DNA from: Henricia sp. BOLD:AAB3569
Lineage: Eukaryota > Echinodermata > Asteroidea > Spinulosida > Echinasteridae
Assembly (NCBI GenBank): GCA_037783545.1
Contig: JBBELK010000052.1
Location: forward strand, 1,612,001 to 1,676,000
Direction of reading: 5' to 3'
Length of the DNA stretch: 64,000 nucleotides
Shown here: one piece after another, positions 52,826 to 64,000 of the stretch
Numbering within the stretch: position 1 is the first letter of the stretch
Layout: each line of letters opens with the position of its first letter
The notes under the pieces: model-generated
Seen by the model: only the letters and a program-made list of their open reading frames with translations
What the model was told of the DNA's origin: nothing
Databases searched by the model: none
Made by a program: the position numbers and the translations under genes

Positions 52826-52963
52826 TTCTTCTTTCTGGTACTGAAACCAAGGATTCCTTGAAAGCGCCCATTGCACTGTCACTCGCAAGCGTGATAGGAA
52901 ACCCATGATGAATTAGAAACGGCCAGAGACACCGGGGAATCCCCTTTTGCTCTTCACGAAAGA

Positions 52964-53556
52964 CATCCTGAGATATAAGGGAATTTCCACTCTGCAAAGC
53001 GACGTAACAATACCCTGAGGAAACACACGCAAATCTGTGGAGTGAGCCGGCTGTTGTCTTGAGCCAAGTCACGCCCGAGTCATTTTGATGTAATTTAATC
53101 AATTCGGTCATGTTATGCTGAAAAGAAACGATTTATATACTTTCCAGAAATTGTATTGGGTTCCGTTCCTTATGACTGTCCCATTCCTACCAAACCTTCA
53201 AACGACGATCTTAATTTACTCCGCAGTTTTTCAAATTAATAACAGGGATGCATGCTGACGAATGTAATGGAACGGATTCCCCAGTATGCTTTAAATAGCA
53301 GCCAATCGCCGACGCGGACAACAGCCAGCATTACCGAGTACATGTATCACATGCATGCACGGTGTTTACAATCTGCGCGCGTTACATTTGAATGCCTGCA
53401 ATCATGCTGCAATGCACTGCCAAGAGGCCTGATTGGTCCAGCAGAGGCGACAAGATTTCTGTCGCTAGTCCCACCGCGAAATGGGGCCTTTTTCAACAGG
53501 GCCACTGTACGCAGGAGTTAGGGGGTGCGTTAAAGGGGCACTGTTGCAAGAGGATG
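52964..53556 (-). mobile_element. CATCCT element, 9-bp duplication, nested in SINE
   Basis: 593 bp; short ends CATCCTGAG / AAGAGGATG; 9-bp duplication CACGAAAGA (52955-52963 and 53557-53565). Inverted copy of 43292-43885. Interior shared: AGCCAATCGCCGACGCGGAC, TAGCAGCCAATCGC, ACTGTTGCAAGAGGATG. No coding potential seen. A 9-bp duplication is usual for MULE-type elements, but the family is unassigned. Confidence 0.85.
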
Positions 53557-54073
53557 CACGAAAGAATGCTCTGGGAGTGCATTACCTAACACACTGGGCC
53601 AACGGCTTTACATCCCTTATAAAGGATGGAGCAAGTGTGTTTATATTAGTGCCTTGCTCAAGTGCACAGGTACCGCAGCCGGGGCGAGTTTCGAACCCGC
53701 AACCCTAAGTTTTCACCTGTGATTGCGAGTCGCCAAAACCAACCGGCCACGGTACTTCCCACTTGGCCAGTTGCAAAGATCCAACAAATTCACTTCACGA
53801 GAAAAACAGTGTTGATTTTAATGGTAACAAACACCACGGTCCGGGCACGTGATTTCGTTTCTGTTTCTGTCCATGATAGTACTTTTTGTAGGAATTTAAC
53901 AATAGGAACATAACTATGGTATTGATGAATTAAGGATAAATTGTCATATTTATTGTATTTAACAGCATTCCATAAGTTATTATTTAGGTGTGGGTTTAAT
54001 TTAAAAAAATAAGTATGAAGTTTTTTGTCCTAGTCATTTTGCTCAATATTTAAAACTCTTCGTTTGGACTATT

Positions 54074-54322
54074 GGGTCTTTCTATAAATTAGGGGTCCAA
54101 TGTTGGTGTCCCCCGTTACAATTTACATCTTGTTTTTGTAAATTCAGGACACATTCTTTAAATACTTTTCATCTCAAAGAGTGAGTAAATAAAGTACAAT
54201 TCATACAAAATGGTTTAAAATTAAGCCATTTTAATGATTTTTGTACGAAAAATTACACATATCGGGTGTAACAGGGGACACTAAATGTCACACTTTTGGA
54301 CCCCTAATTTATAGAAAGACCC
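54074..54322. mobile_element. Palindromic element, GGGTCTTTC ends
   Basis: Ends GGGTCTTTCTATAAATTAGG / CCTAATTTATAGAAAGACCC, 249 bp. The first nine bases match those of 58288-58708. Confidence 0.7.
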
Positions 54323-54451
54323 TTTTCTGTTTTATAGATAAATAAAGAATATATTGGTGATCACCTAAAGTTGATGACCTACATCACATACAACCATGGA
54401 GGTAGGAAAAGTCCATGATACAACAAACAAATTCTTGTAAAGGCAGAACAC

Positions 54452-54850
54452 ATGATTGGTAAACCGTTACAAATGGTTTTATCTCTCTCTGTGTTATACT
54501 GATTGAAGATATGAATGATTAAAACCAACCTGAGCAAAAATCAGCTCCGTACCTTGTCTAACTTTTGAGAAACAGTCAAAAAAGGCTTTATGGTCACTTC
54601 GCCCCGAAACACTTCGCCCCGAAACACTTGGTTTTGGGGCAAGGTGGCTTTTGGGGCGAAGTAGTGCAGGGCGAATAGTTTTAGGGCAGAGTGAATTTTC
54701 GTCTCATGAGACGAAAATTTATTGTTTTACTCATTTCTCAAAAACTATAGCACTTTAGACAAAACAATTTCAGGGGAAGTTTACTACCGTCATCATGTTT
54801 ATATTGTGTAAGTTATGTGTAAATCTGTGAACATTTCTGATTTTCGAGAT
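54452..54850. mobile_element. Foldback element, CTTCGCCCC family
   Basis: Third copy, same blocks (CACTTCGCCCCGAAACACTT, GGGGCGAAGTAGTGCAGGGC, TCGTCTCATGAGACGAAAAT). Ends not sharply defined. Confidence 0.65.
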
Positions 54851-55550
54851 TACCAACGTGTTATAATTTTAACTAATCTATATTTTCCAAAAGAGATGCT
54901 TGACAAAAAATTTGAAAATCCATTTAAAACAATTTATTGAAAGTGCTACAAATAATAAATTGTTACATTCAGTAACCATCGTGAAGAAAATGAAAGTATT
55001 TTTGTAGTAAATTTTGTATAAGCCACTGCAGTACATGACTAATTGTTTGGCTATCTGAAATTCAACTTATAAGTTGTTGAATGCCTTTAAAGGTGTATTA
55101 TATGGACATTTTGTGATTTCTTGCATTTGTATATTAAGTTGGCTATTGTGTTTAAAGAAAATGAATTTCAAATTAAAGGGAAAAAAAAACACTTGCTTGG
55201 AATTATCGTCTCATTTAATACCAAATGCCACCTATATTGCCCGATGCAATATTACTTGTTTTCAAAGACGACAATTAATTTTGATGATAAACTTTGAAAC
55301 CAATGTGGCTATGTGCTGCGTCATATTTAAAATTTCGAAGGGGAAAATATGATGTCAACCGTGTCTATGGAATCTTAGCAGAATTTGCCAATTTAATTAT
55401 CGAAAATCCATAGTCAATGACATGGCCTGTCATGCAAAAAAATGCATGTTGCAACCGCTGTTGTTGACTTATTATAAGATGGATTTTCCGAGAATTATAT
55501 GGACACATTCTGCCAGAAATCCATAGGCACACACAAGTTAAAAGCCTGTA

Positions 55551-56013
55551 GATGATCTGTTTTTGAGCGATTCTGCGAATAAAACCATTATAAATCAAAA
55601 GAAAGACATCAACAAACTCATCCGAAGAAAAAAACATTTTCCTGGTCTTGGCGGGGTGTTTCAAATATTCGTTCTCAGTTGATCGGGTACTATGTAGGTT
55701 GCGTCATGCACTCGGTGGCGCATATACTGCGTGTGCGCGCGATCCATAAAATCGCATCGCGTTGATGGAACACGCACACGGAGTACACAGCGCCCATGCA
55801 TTTTGGACCGCGTAGATGCGAACCAAAAATAAGTAAATCGTTTGCAAACGATCTAAATAATTTCATCTTTACGGCTTATTTTCTGGTAAAATTATATCAT
55901 TTTGAGCGAAAACCCTTCATTGGATAGTTGCTATTAATTAAATCTTTACTTTTCCCCTGTAAACTCGTCGATTACTTTTTGGGGTCATTGCAAATGATCC
56001 ACTGGGTCTTTAA
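55551..56013. mobile_element. GATGATCTGTTTTTGAGCG element, second copy
   Basis: Near-identical to 19903-20430 with small gaps. TTAA-like borders (GTTAAAAGCC left, CTTTAAGG right) and weakly complementary ends suggest a TTAA-targeting family. Confidence 0.6.
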
Positions 56014-56763
56014 GGTTCTCAAGAACCATCAGACGAAGTTTGGGGGAAATTGGGCAGCACTTTTTTTTGCGCGAGCAACCATATTGCTAAATCGCGCTTC
56101 TACCGCCTATTATATGTATCTCCATAGTTCTGGTTCTGTGAGGTAATTAGAAATTACAGCTGGAGATAGACACCTGTCCATAGTGCCAGCCCACCGGACA
56201 AAGGGTGAACATCCGGGGAAAATGCAGGCAAGTTTCCTTTACATTAAACGTGCATTATTATGCCAAATTGCTGACTCGCATACATACATACATGGCCTTG
56301 TCTTTTTATACAAGCTGGTGCTGTCAGTTGGCAGTTTCTGATGCAGCTGGTACACAAAAGAGATTTTAAAGCCCGTTTTATTCCATGTGATAAACAAGGA
56401 GACAGCATTTTTTTTCATTCGAGAGTATGCTGGTATACATGTATATTTATAACCATGAAATGCACCTTACATTGTTACAAAGAACAGGAAGTATATGACC
56501 CACTGAAAAGCGGATGCTTCACAAAGGATGACAACTAACTGCAGCATTGGCTTTGTAGTATTGGTGCCACCATTTTGTCCGAAAACTGGGCAAAATGAGG
56601 GGTTTTTTTTGCGTACAAATCCTTTCAGGATCCCAATGGCAATTATACCTACATGTAGCACGATATGTGGCGAAGGTACTTTCCCACCCACTCCTCCTCA
56701 ACACACTATAAATTCCCTTTTGTTAACTGCAATACCGTCTTTCAATACCACCAATTGGTTTTA

Positions 56764-56935
56764 TACATGTAGCTCAATTGATAGGGCGTCTGCACGTTAA
56801 GCAAAAGATTAAAGGTCCGCGGTTCGATTCTCAGTGGAGCCAAGTTGTTTTTCACTGCATCCAGATTTACCAAACACATGGACATCTGTCCACTTTTGTT
56901 TCAAATTAATTCACCCCAGCAGCCCTGGGGTGAAT
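56764..56935 (+). mobile_element. tRNA-derived SINE, family D, full
   Basis: Head ACATGTAGCTCAATTGATAG, B box GTCCGCGGTTCGATTCTCAG, GGAGCCA, then TTTTTCACTGCATCCAGATT and CAAATTAATTCACCCC. Its far end forms a short palindrome (ATTAATTCACCCCAG / CTGGGGTGAATTAAT). Confidence 0.7.
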
Positions 56936-57000
56936 TAATTTGAAAAACAAAAAAAATCTCATTTTTGACAAAAGAAACCATCATAAGAAAACCAGTCTAT

Positions 57001-57143
57001 AGACCGTATCGAATAGCCGCCATTTCGTGGGCACCTTTTGTTACTTAAACCATTCAACAATGGAAGCACAATATGTACAACCATGCATGTCCCCAAGGAA
57101 CAAAGAAACTGCCCCACGAAATGGCGGCTATTCGATACGGTCT
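57001..57143. mobile_element. Palindromic MITE, AGACCGTATCGAATAGC family
   Basis: Best-preserved copy: both arms AGACCGTATCGAATAGCCGC and complement are perfect; TAT/ATA borders. Confidence 0.8.
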
Positions 57144-57220
57144 ATATAGGCTTAAAACTTCACAGAAGGAACTCAACTCTGAATAACAAACCGCATCAAG
57201 ATTTCTTAGTATCTCTCACG

Positions 57221-57226
57221 TTTATT
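57221..57226 (-). promoter_or_regulatory. Candidate poly(A) signal of the minus-strand acidic-tail gene
   Basis: AATAAA on the minus strand in a GTCAATAAACG context. If used, the 3' UTR of the gene ending at 61995 would be about 4.8 kb. The interval 57230-61990 is AT-rich and has fewer repeats than the surroundings, which fits, but this is inference. Confidence 0.25.
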
Positions 57227-57229
57227 GAC

Positions 57230-60200
57230 TACAACAAGTCCCACAGACCTACTGTTGTGACTACATGTACAGTGTATGTATAAGAAATCTAAATAATTTA
57301 AGAAAATATGGGAGAAAAAAAAAAGAAGATACAAAGGTTTTGCTAAAACTCGAGTCTATCACTTGATTCTATTCACAGACGGCTAATAATAATCACTGGT
57401 TAACAGAGACAAAACATTTTCCAAAACGGAGTTGCACGAAGATTGTTCAGAAAAGTATTGTGAAGCAGAAATTTAAGTGTACATACATATTGGAAGATGG
57501 CAGTTATCTTAGCGATTTTTTTCAAAGGTATTTGCGGTGACCAATTTGCTTTTTTTTGGTTTAAATTAAGCGCACTGCCATACTAATTTACATGTGCCCC
57601 AAAATTAACTGCCCAAGTAAAACTCTACTGTATTTTGCTGAACTTTTTTGCCCAGAAACGAAGAATATTCACAAGCAACGTAATTCTTAATCAATGCGCT
57701 TTCATGAAGCTCAATTAAGATTGCTTTATAGACGATGTGCCCTATGATGTCACAACAAACCAAAAACATGCCCGGCGTTATGCGCAAGCATCATGTTTAG
57801 GAATGAGGTCGCATGCCAAATCATTTTTGAATTTTGTGACCTTTGGCATCATTACCAAACCAAATTCATGCAAAACAGGATGCGTGCACATACGTGACAA
57901 ATTTTCAACAGAGGGCGCTTTAGATATAAACAAAGAGCACATCATCTTTATTTTAGATTTTTAAAAAAAAAAGTTTAATTGCTGGGTTTGGGGATTTTAA
58001 TACCTCAGATAAAGCAACCGCCTAATTAGACATTCTTCTTGTTGTTTAGCTACCAAGGTGTTCGATTATTATTTCTTATGGGAATTTACACCATTTTCCA
58101 TCTACTGCAAACATGTGGCAAAGGCTGCACTTTTTAGCAATAACATAATTTTTGTAGACCTGACAAAATTGCCATTCTATTTTTCAATCTATTTCTGGTA
58201 AAAACAAAAGGATCATATTAAACCACCATGACACCACTAACATCGTACAGTATAAAAACGGACCACATTACAGTGTAGTTCTGAAATGGGTCTTTCCACA
58301 GTAATGGGGTACATTTGAAAAATAAGTCAATACTTCCTTTTAGATGTCTTTAGTTTATCCCAAAATTTACTGTTCTCAGTTGATAACTTTTTCCCAAAAA
58401 GGTAAGAAATTGCTGCCACAACATGCATTTTTTAAAAGCTTGTGTACAAACTTTCCTATTACGTATGTAACGTGGACAGACCATTTTGTGAAATTTTTTT
58501 CTGTCTTTGTTACAAACGTAATAGGAAAATTTGTGCACGGGGTTTTCAGAAATGTATGTTGTATGACGATTTTTCTTACTCCTTCGTGAAAAAGTTATTT
58601 CCTCAGTTTAGCTGGATAATTTCAAGATAAAATTAAGACATTTGAACTGAACTGGGACCCAAGATCTTGTATGTCACAGAAATGTACCCCATTACTGTGG
58701 AAAGACCCAAATATGAACATCACTTAAGCATCATCTCTTGCTTTGTGCCAATTCTATTTTCATTGAAACATCGGTATTAAAAACAAGCATGCCTCTGTAT
58801 TGCAAAGTGCAGAGCAAAATAAAAATAAGAGATTTGCTTTTTCACGAAAACCACTTATGGATTTTTAAACAAATTTGGATAAAGAAAATGCAATTTGTGT
58901 GCTTTAGGTCAAAGGTCTGATTGTTTGCTCGAACACATCCCCAATGAATACTCGTACAGTATTCTTACGAGCCATACATAATTAGCAATATTAAAAATGC
59001 AATAGTGCTAAAAACTTGGGTGAGTCCCCACATAATATTCAATATGCATCATTTGCCAGCTTAATCACATTTTTGTGCTAACAGTAATTGGCTTTATCTT
59101 GCATAATTAGCAGAAATCATCCGTTGTAAAACTTGTGTTTAGTACAAAAAATTCTGTGCGTTAGCCGTGATAGAAGTTTATATCAATAACAGTGTATTTT
59201 GAAATGCTTTCTATATTTTTTTTTGTTGTTGCCATTTTAGTATTTATAACTATAAAGTGATTGGAATTTCAACTCGTACAACTGGACCCAACCTAACAAA
59301 TTTAACGTTGTCATTATGAGGTACAGTATATTTACAAATAAAATACAAAAGAAAACGGAACCGGGAACGCATTTCAAATGTTTCTATATCCTATTTGTAC
59401 AAGGCAGGGATTCTCTAATTAAAACGTTAATGATTTCTGGACAAATCACAGGTTGCAGAATGATAACGTCACACATCCAAGTTCAATAACCAGTGATTTC
59501 TGATTAATTTTAGTGCCTTATTCAAATATTATTCATTATTTTGTGAAATTGTTAAGTTCCCCACAGACCACATGGTTTCGAGTGCGTGGGGTCATCATCT
59601 TGAGTAAAATAAAACAAGTATAAAGCCTATTTACAATTCCAACTGCATACATGTATGTGTGCACAACACGTTTTGGCTAACAGTTGCAACAAGCAACCTA
59701 TGTCGTCACAGTACACTGATCAGAGACATTTGTGGCCAGATTTTCTTATTTTAAATGATAAGACAATTGAAGCACAAAGTGTTTGTCCCTTAAGATGGCC
59801 CCTTGTGCAAAGGCTCTATTGTTGAATGTACAGAACAGTTCAAGTTACATGTACTCTTCAAATAAAAAAAACGTATACATTTACATGTACAGGCCTCGTG
59901 TTATAAAAATAAGGGCCAGGTCTCACCTGCACAGATTTTGTTCAAATCTCGAAAGGCCACTGAGGCCAACTGGAGGGGCACCATGGCCAACTTTGTTCCA
60001 AATCTGTACAGTACATGTACAAGTCTCATGAAATTTAAGAGGATATGGCATGTTGGCATCGGAAGGTGTATATCTTGAAGGGGCATCAGGGCCAATTCAG
60101 CTGGGTAAGAGACTCCCTTTTAATGCAAGAAAAAGAACTGTACATGTAGGTCTGGTAACTTGTACCCCGATTGACTTGTGTTCATTTGTCTACTGCGTTT

Positions 60201-60355
60201 GTCAAAGTCAAATTGTGATGGGCACATACATGTGTATGCTCTTTGGAAAAGTAAAAAGGCTTGTTAATAAAATAAAAAAATTAAAAATCAAACAAGGTGA
60301 AAATATCCAATTTTGTTTTTGTAATTTCTCAACCATATCACCATTAAAGTACTGA
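57230..60355. other. AT-rich stretch with few repeats, possible long 3' UTR
   Basis: No coding frame of note. Apart from the palindrome at 58288-58708, I see no terminal repeats. Could be the 3' UTR of the minus-strand acidic-tail gene. Confidence 0.3.
58288..58708. mobile_element. Palindromic element, GGGTCTTTCCAC ends
   Basis: Ends GGGTCTTTCCACAGTAATGG / CCATTACTGTGGAAAGACCC with inner arms ACAAACTTTCCTATTACG and complement. Distant relative of 8579-8986 (same end sequence and spacing). Confidence 0.7.
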
Positions 60356-60359
60356 CCAT

Positions 60360-60813
60360 GACCCCGTTCTCACAAGAGAAATCGCTTTGTTCGACAAAGA
60401 TTAGTTAATTATCCTTAGTTAATGAAGCGTGCGTTCACATCTGTCTTAATGAAGATCGAACTGAGATCGAATGAAAAGTGGTACCGTACACATTATAAGC
60501 GACCGCTAATGAAGAAAGGATGAAGCTGTGGGAGGTCGTACATGCGCGTTTTCCAGTGGCGGATCAAAAACAACGCGCTTGTGCAACCAGGCCTGCCAAA
60601 TTGCTTCGTCGAACGAAGGGAGCGTTCTCATTACAAATTTGCTTCATTGAGTGAAGCGATTTCTTCATCGAATGAAGCGACGTCTTCGTCGAATGAAGCT
60701 ATTTGCTTCATCGAATGAAGCTATTTGCTTCATCGAATGAAGCGATTCTAATCAGGAAAACTCTTCTTCGAATCATTGTCGAACGAAGCGATTTCTCTAG
60801 TGAGAACGGGGTC
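60360..60813. mobile_element. Inverted-repeat element, GACCCCGTTCTCAC ends
   Basis: Ends GACCCCGTTCTCACAAGAGA / TCTCTAGTGAGAACGGGGTC. The right third is a tandem of GCTTCATCGAATGAAGC-type units (60640-60750). Confidence 0.75.
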
Positions 60814-61013
60814 CATGTCACCTTTAAAGCACTAAACTTCATATTATACAATGGCTCTTCAAAGACAACTGGAACATAAATGGCGAGATCAAAGCTGAGA
60901 AATTACAAATCGGATAACAGACTACTAAAGTGTGAACGTCAGTTGCCACGGTAAATGAGTCTATACACATTGGCTGATTAGTTTAAAGTGTCAACTACAA
61001 AACCACAGCGAAT

Positions 61014-61157
61014 AGACCGTATCGAATAGCCGCCATTTCGTGGGGCAGTTTCTTTGTTCCTTTAGGCCATGCATGGTTGCACACATTTTGCTTCCATTGT
61101 TCAACGGTTTAAGTAACAAAAGGTGCCCCACGAAATGGCGGCTATTCGATTTGGTCT
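61014..61157. mobile_element. Palindromic MITE, AGACCGTATCGAATAGC family
   Basis: As 57001-57143 but with the centre inverted (GGCCATGCATGGTTGCACAC). Lies within the presumed 3' UTR region of the acidic-tail gene. Confidence 0.75.
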
Positions 61158-61994
61158 ATAGTCCAGTGATTTTAGTGCAAACCAATTATCCTACGTATGG
61201 CAATTTTCATGGAGAACTCAACTCACTGAACGAGCACACCCGGGGCCAATGTCATGGCGCTGCTAAGCACAAAATGTTGCTTCGGATAGAGTTTATTTCC
61301 TTCGTAAAAATGGGTTACCAGCCAAAATTGTTTGTCAAATTGTGTTCTTAGCAACAGTAGCAGTCAAGACATCACATACGATTTTGGATGGCAACTAATT
61401 TTTGCGAAATAAAGTTATATTGTCCGTCGTTCTCAGCAAATTTGATTCTTTTTCTCCGTAAGCATTTAACAAAAAAACATCATACATTGTATTTTAGACA
61501 TTGGCAACCCTGTGGAAAATGCCGTTTTTACGCCTTGCTGTGAGTTGAATTATTGGTAGATTGACGGTAATTGTGCGATAACTAAACGTTGGTCGATTTA
61601 TTTTGTTGATGTCTCATTTAAAAGCGAATAACTTTGTTTATAAAAAAATTTTTTTTTTTTTTTTGAGGTGCCACACCGAAAATGCATGGACAATACATGT
61701 ACATTTGTGCTCAAGGAAATTGACCCCAGCACACCCAAATGGAAGCCATGAAATTACCACACACAAGATAGCCAGTCATCTACCTCACTGTATAAATCAT
61801 TATAATGTAGACCCATAACCTTAACAATGAAACAAATCTGACATACTCACTTAAGTACTGTGTATCCAATGGATATTTTCACCCGAATGTACCCACCCGA
61901 TCCGCCCATCCCCCCCAAAAAACAAAATAATAAAAAAAACCATGAATAAACTAGATACAAAAAGTCCACAGAGGCTTTCTTAGTGAAGCCAACA

Positions 61995-62229
61995 TCACGA
62001 TTCGCCGTTTCCAGAGTCATCTTCGTCGTCGTAATAACATTCCTCCTCTTCCTCCCCGTCGTCGTAATCGCCATCATCTGCGTAATCGTCGTCCTCGTAG
62101 AAGTCCGTCAAGTCCTGGGAGCCGTGTAGCGGGGTCTGTGTCTTGGGCTTGATGCAGTATTCTTGCAGGGTGATGGGCACGCTCACGCCGTCCTTTTCTG
62201 CCTCGGCTTTGGTCCGCGAGACTTGCCTC
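61995..62229 (-). CDS. Last coding exon of an unrecognised protein with acidic C terminus
   Basis: Read on the minus strand, a pyrimidine-rich acceptor (CTCTCGCCCAACAG) precedes an open frame of 77 full codons to a TGA at 61995-61997. It starts in mid-codon, so at least one exon lies upstream (to the right). The protein begins RQVSRTKAEAEKDGVSVPIT, continues LQEYCIKPKTQTPLHGSQ, and ends in a strongly acidic tail rich in D, E and Y (DDGEEEEECYYDDEDD) closing with GNGES. The high GC content and codon-like third positions contrast with the AT-rich surroundings, which supports real coding. I do not recognise the family and assign no function. No upstream exon was found between 62230 and 64000; that stretch is largely one repeat element, which would then lie in an intron. 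Confidence 0.68.
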
Positions 62230-62285
62230 CTGTTGGGCGAGAGAAAACAGTGATTTAAAATGGTGTTTACAGGTAGTCAAGATAT

Positions 62286-63819
62286 GGGGCGGATTGCAAT
62301 ATGCGGTCTAAGACCAGTCTATAGGCTTAGCCGGCTAATGCGGCGTCTGCTAAGACCAGTCTATAATTATAGCCCGCTTGCAATATCGTGGTTTAAAATT
62401 TAAGACCGTGACGAGCAGGCTATGATTGATAATAGACCGATTGCGCGACTGATGTTTACATGTCTTCAAGTGACGCCTAGTGGGTATTACGCCACCTAAA
62501 CTTTCACGTGCACAGTAGTGTATTAAGCTGTGCAACTGCAGCGTGAACATAATATTCGGAATATCTACACAATAAAATTTACATGAGCGGAAAGAGGATT
62601 TCATGTAGTTTCTTGGGGTTTATGGTTTATAGAAAGATAATGTCAAATATTTTGACATCAACGAGAGAGGTTTTACTTAGCCGATTGTGTTTGTGTGTGG
62701 TACGTAGTGTGTGTGCGCGTGCGCGCGTGACCTATTTTTGTGTGAATATGAGCGCACGCGCAGTGCACTCATTTGAATGAGAAAATTACTTTACATTTTT
62801 GTACATGACAAATTCATATGTGCCCAGACACCACTAAAGACTTTAAAAAAAGCTTGAGAACATTTTAAACTTTCAACTAGCAAGGCAATCACGCAAACGA
62901 TCCTGCATGGATAAAAGACGGGATCTTGAGCGAGCTGACGATGTTTTGGTGGAATATTTGAATAAAAAAAAGTTAGTACGATGCAATTACAACTTTATTA
63001 AGTTGATACAAGCCGTAAATACATATTTTGCAAAGTTTTAAAAATAACTCGCACAAGGTAATTTGATTTGCAGTAAGTTGAAGGCACAGATAAGCGACCG
63101 ATTTACCGTTTGCAAAACGGCCACAAATCACGGTGGATCTCGTTCAGTCTCGTGGTAAATCAGTTTAAACTTTGCCGATCAGAACATGACGGCACGATAC
63201 TGTGGAGGATGCCATGTTTGTTGATATTTCATATCCACTATAGGTCACGTGACTCAGAGGGCACAATCGGTCTATAGAGCTTCTGCACCAGTGGCCATGT
63301 CAGGGGCAGGTTTTCTTATTTAAATGATGTAACAATAGAACCACAAAGCACCTACTCATGCATGATGTAAAGTGACAATGTGATTGCCCCCTGTCATAGC
63401 CGCCGTGCAAAGGCTCTATTGGTCTATAAGTCTTGGACACTACGCTGCATCTTGTAATTTTTGCTGAAAGAAGACAAAGTGTTGTGAACAGAACGCACAT
63501 TATGCCCTTTGGTGCCTTTTTAGTGCTATGTATTTGATAATTTTCACAGTCAGTTTCTTTGCAAAACCTGTGAAAGTGCATGCGCCATCAAGTGTCTTCG
63601 TGAAGATGTTTGTTTGGCTTGAAATTATGCAAGTATAGCTGGCTGCGTCACTTTCCATTAAGGTACTGTATGTATGTTTTTCAGCTGGCGCAGCTGTACT
63701 TCAGTTAGACTGGTTTACTGCAATGGGCTAAACCAGCGACTAAGCCTAGACTGGCTAAAAAAAAAAAAACAGACCGGTCTTAGACCAGTGGCTAAGTCAA
63801 TTTTATTGCAACCCGCCCC
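62286..63819. mobile_element. Inverted-repeat element, GGGGCGGATTGCAATA ends
   Basis: About 1.5 kb with ends GGGGCGGATTGCAATA / TTATTGCAACCCGCCCC and many GGTCTTAGACCAGTGGCTAA / CTAAGACCAGTCTATA subterminal repeats in both orientations. No coding frame. Probably lies in an intron of the minus-strand acidic-tail gene. Confidence 0.7.
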
Positions 63820-64000
63820 AGTCTACCAGGGACAATGACAGACAGTCAGAGACACAGATCATAAATTTCACTCGGAGACCAGTGGTCATTTTTATGCAAC
63901 TGCGTAAGGCAGCCCACTTGTACGATTATTTATTGCATCAGTTGTAAACTGTGGACCTTGGACTGTACCGTGAAAGAGCGGTTTTGTGGCCGTATGAGTC

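Larger units (their letters stand above)
52777..53760 (-). mobile_element. tRNA-derived SINE, family A, split by an insertion
   Basis: Tail and 3' body at 52777-52963, head and 5' body at 53557-53760. The break is exactly filled by the 593-bp element 52964-53556, and CACGAAAGA is duplicated at both sides. The tail is (ATC)n then (ATT)n. Confidence 0.85.

Noticed and set aside
58344-58630. Overlapping small frames on both strands
   Set aside because: They come from the palindromic element 58288-58708.
62074-62280. Alternative minus-strand frame over the acidic-tail exon
   Set aside because: It runs across the splice acceptor and lacks the acidic pattern; overlapping shadow.
63240-63420. Lectin-unit upstream motif CACCAGTGGCCATG also seen here
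   Set aside because: Considered as a shared lectin promoter, but it occurs inside a repeat element far from any lectin gene, so it is more likely a dispersed repeat.

Overview
The window is animal nuclear DNA: AT-rich, with spliced genes, large introns, tRNA-derived SINEs with TAA-type tails, a LINE tail and very many small inverted-repeat DNA elements. The intron-rich housekeeping genes, the lectin family and the type of repeats suggest a marine invertebrate deuterostome. An echinoderm such as a sea star is my best guess, with a hemichordate as the alternative; this is inference, because no single feature fixes the species.

Layout. (1) 1-18878, minus strand: RIOK2, an atypical kinase of 40S ribosome maturation. 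Ten coding exons can be placed by splice sites and unbroken phase, and the C-terminal end lies off the left edge. Its introns are packed with MITEs and SINEs. (2) 18879-26430: no gene found; nested inverted-repeat elements, including a 2.5 kb element with about 0.5 kb terminal repeats sitting inside another element. (3) 26437-39240: a tandem array of three units of about 5 kb. Each carries a single-exon gene for a small secreted protein with a C-type lectin-like domain followed by a PAN/apple-like domain. Copies 1 and 2 look intact. Copy 3 is frameshifted by 4 bp and is a mosaic: copy-2-like at the 5' side and copy-1-like at the 3' side. (4) 39871-51831, plus strand: a complete GALT gene (galactose-1-phosphate uridylyltransferase), 11 coding exons, 353 residues, starting with a 25-nt coding exon just downstream of a very G-rich tract. 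(5) 51832-61994: repeats and a repeat-poorer stretch that may be a long 3' UTR. (6) 61995-62229, minus strand: the last coding exon of an unrecognised protein with a strongly acidic C terminus; the rest lies to the right or was not recognised.

The three gene types (ribosome biogenesis, galactose metabolism, secreted lectin-like defence or recognition) show no common pathway; their closeness looks incidental. The richest content is the mobile DNA: several families can be defined from this window alone by their terminal repeats, target-site duplications and, in three cases, by comparison with an empty site in a duplicated lectin unit. No viral or LTR-type element was recognised.

The most interesting items are a roughly 594-bp element family with 9-bp target duplications (one copy splits a SINE), a chain of three elements joined through shared CWG trinucleotides, the ACGCAAC-rich inverted-repeat element inside lectin unit 2, and the mosaic third lectin gene.
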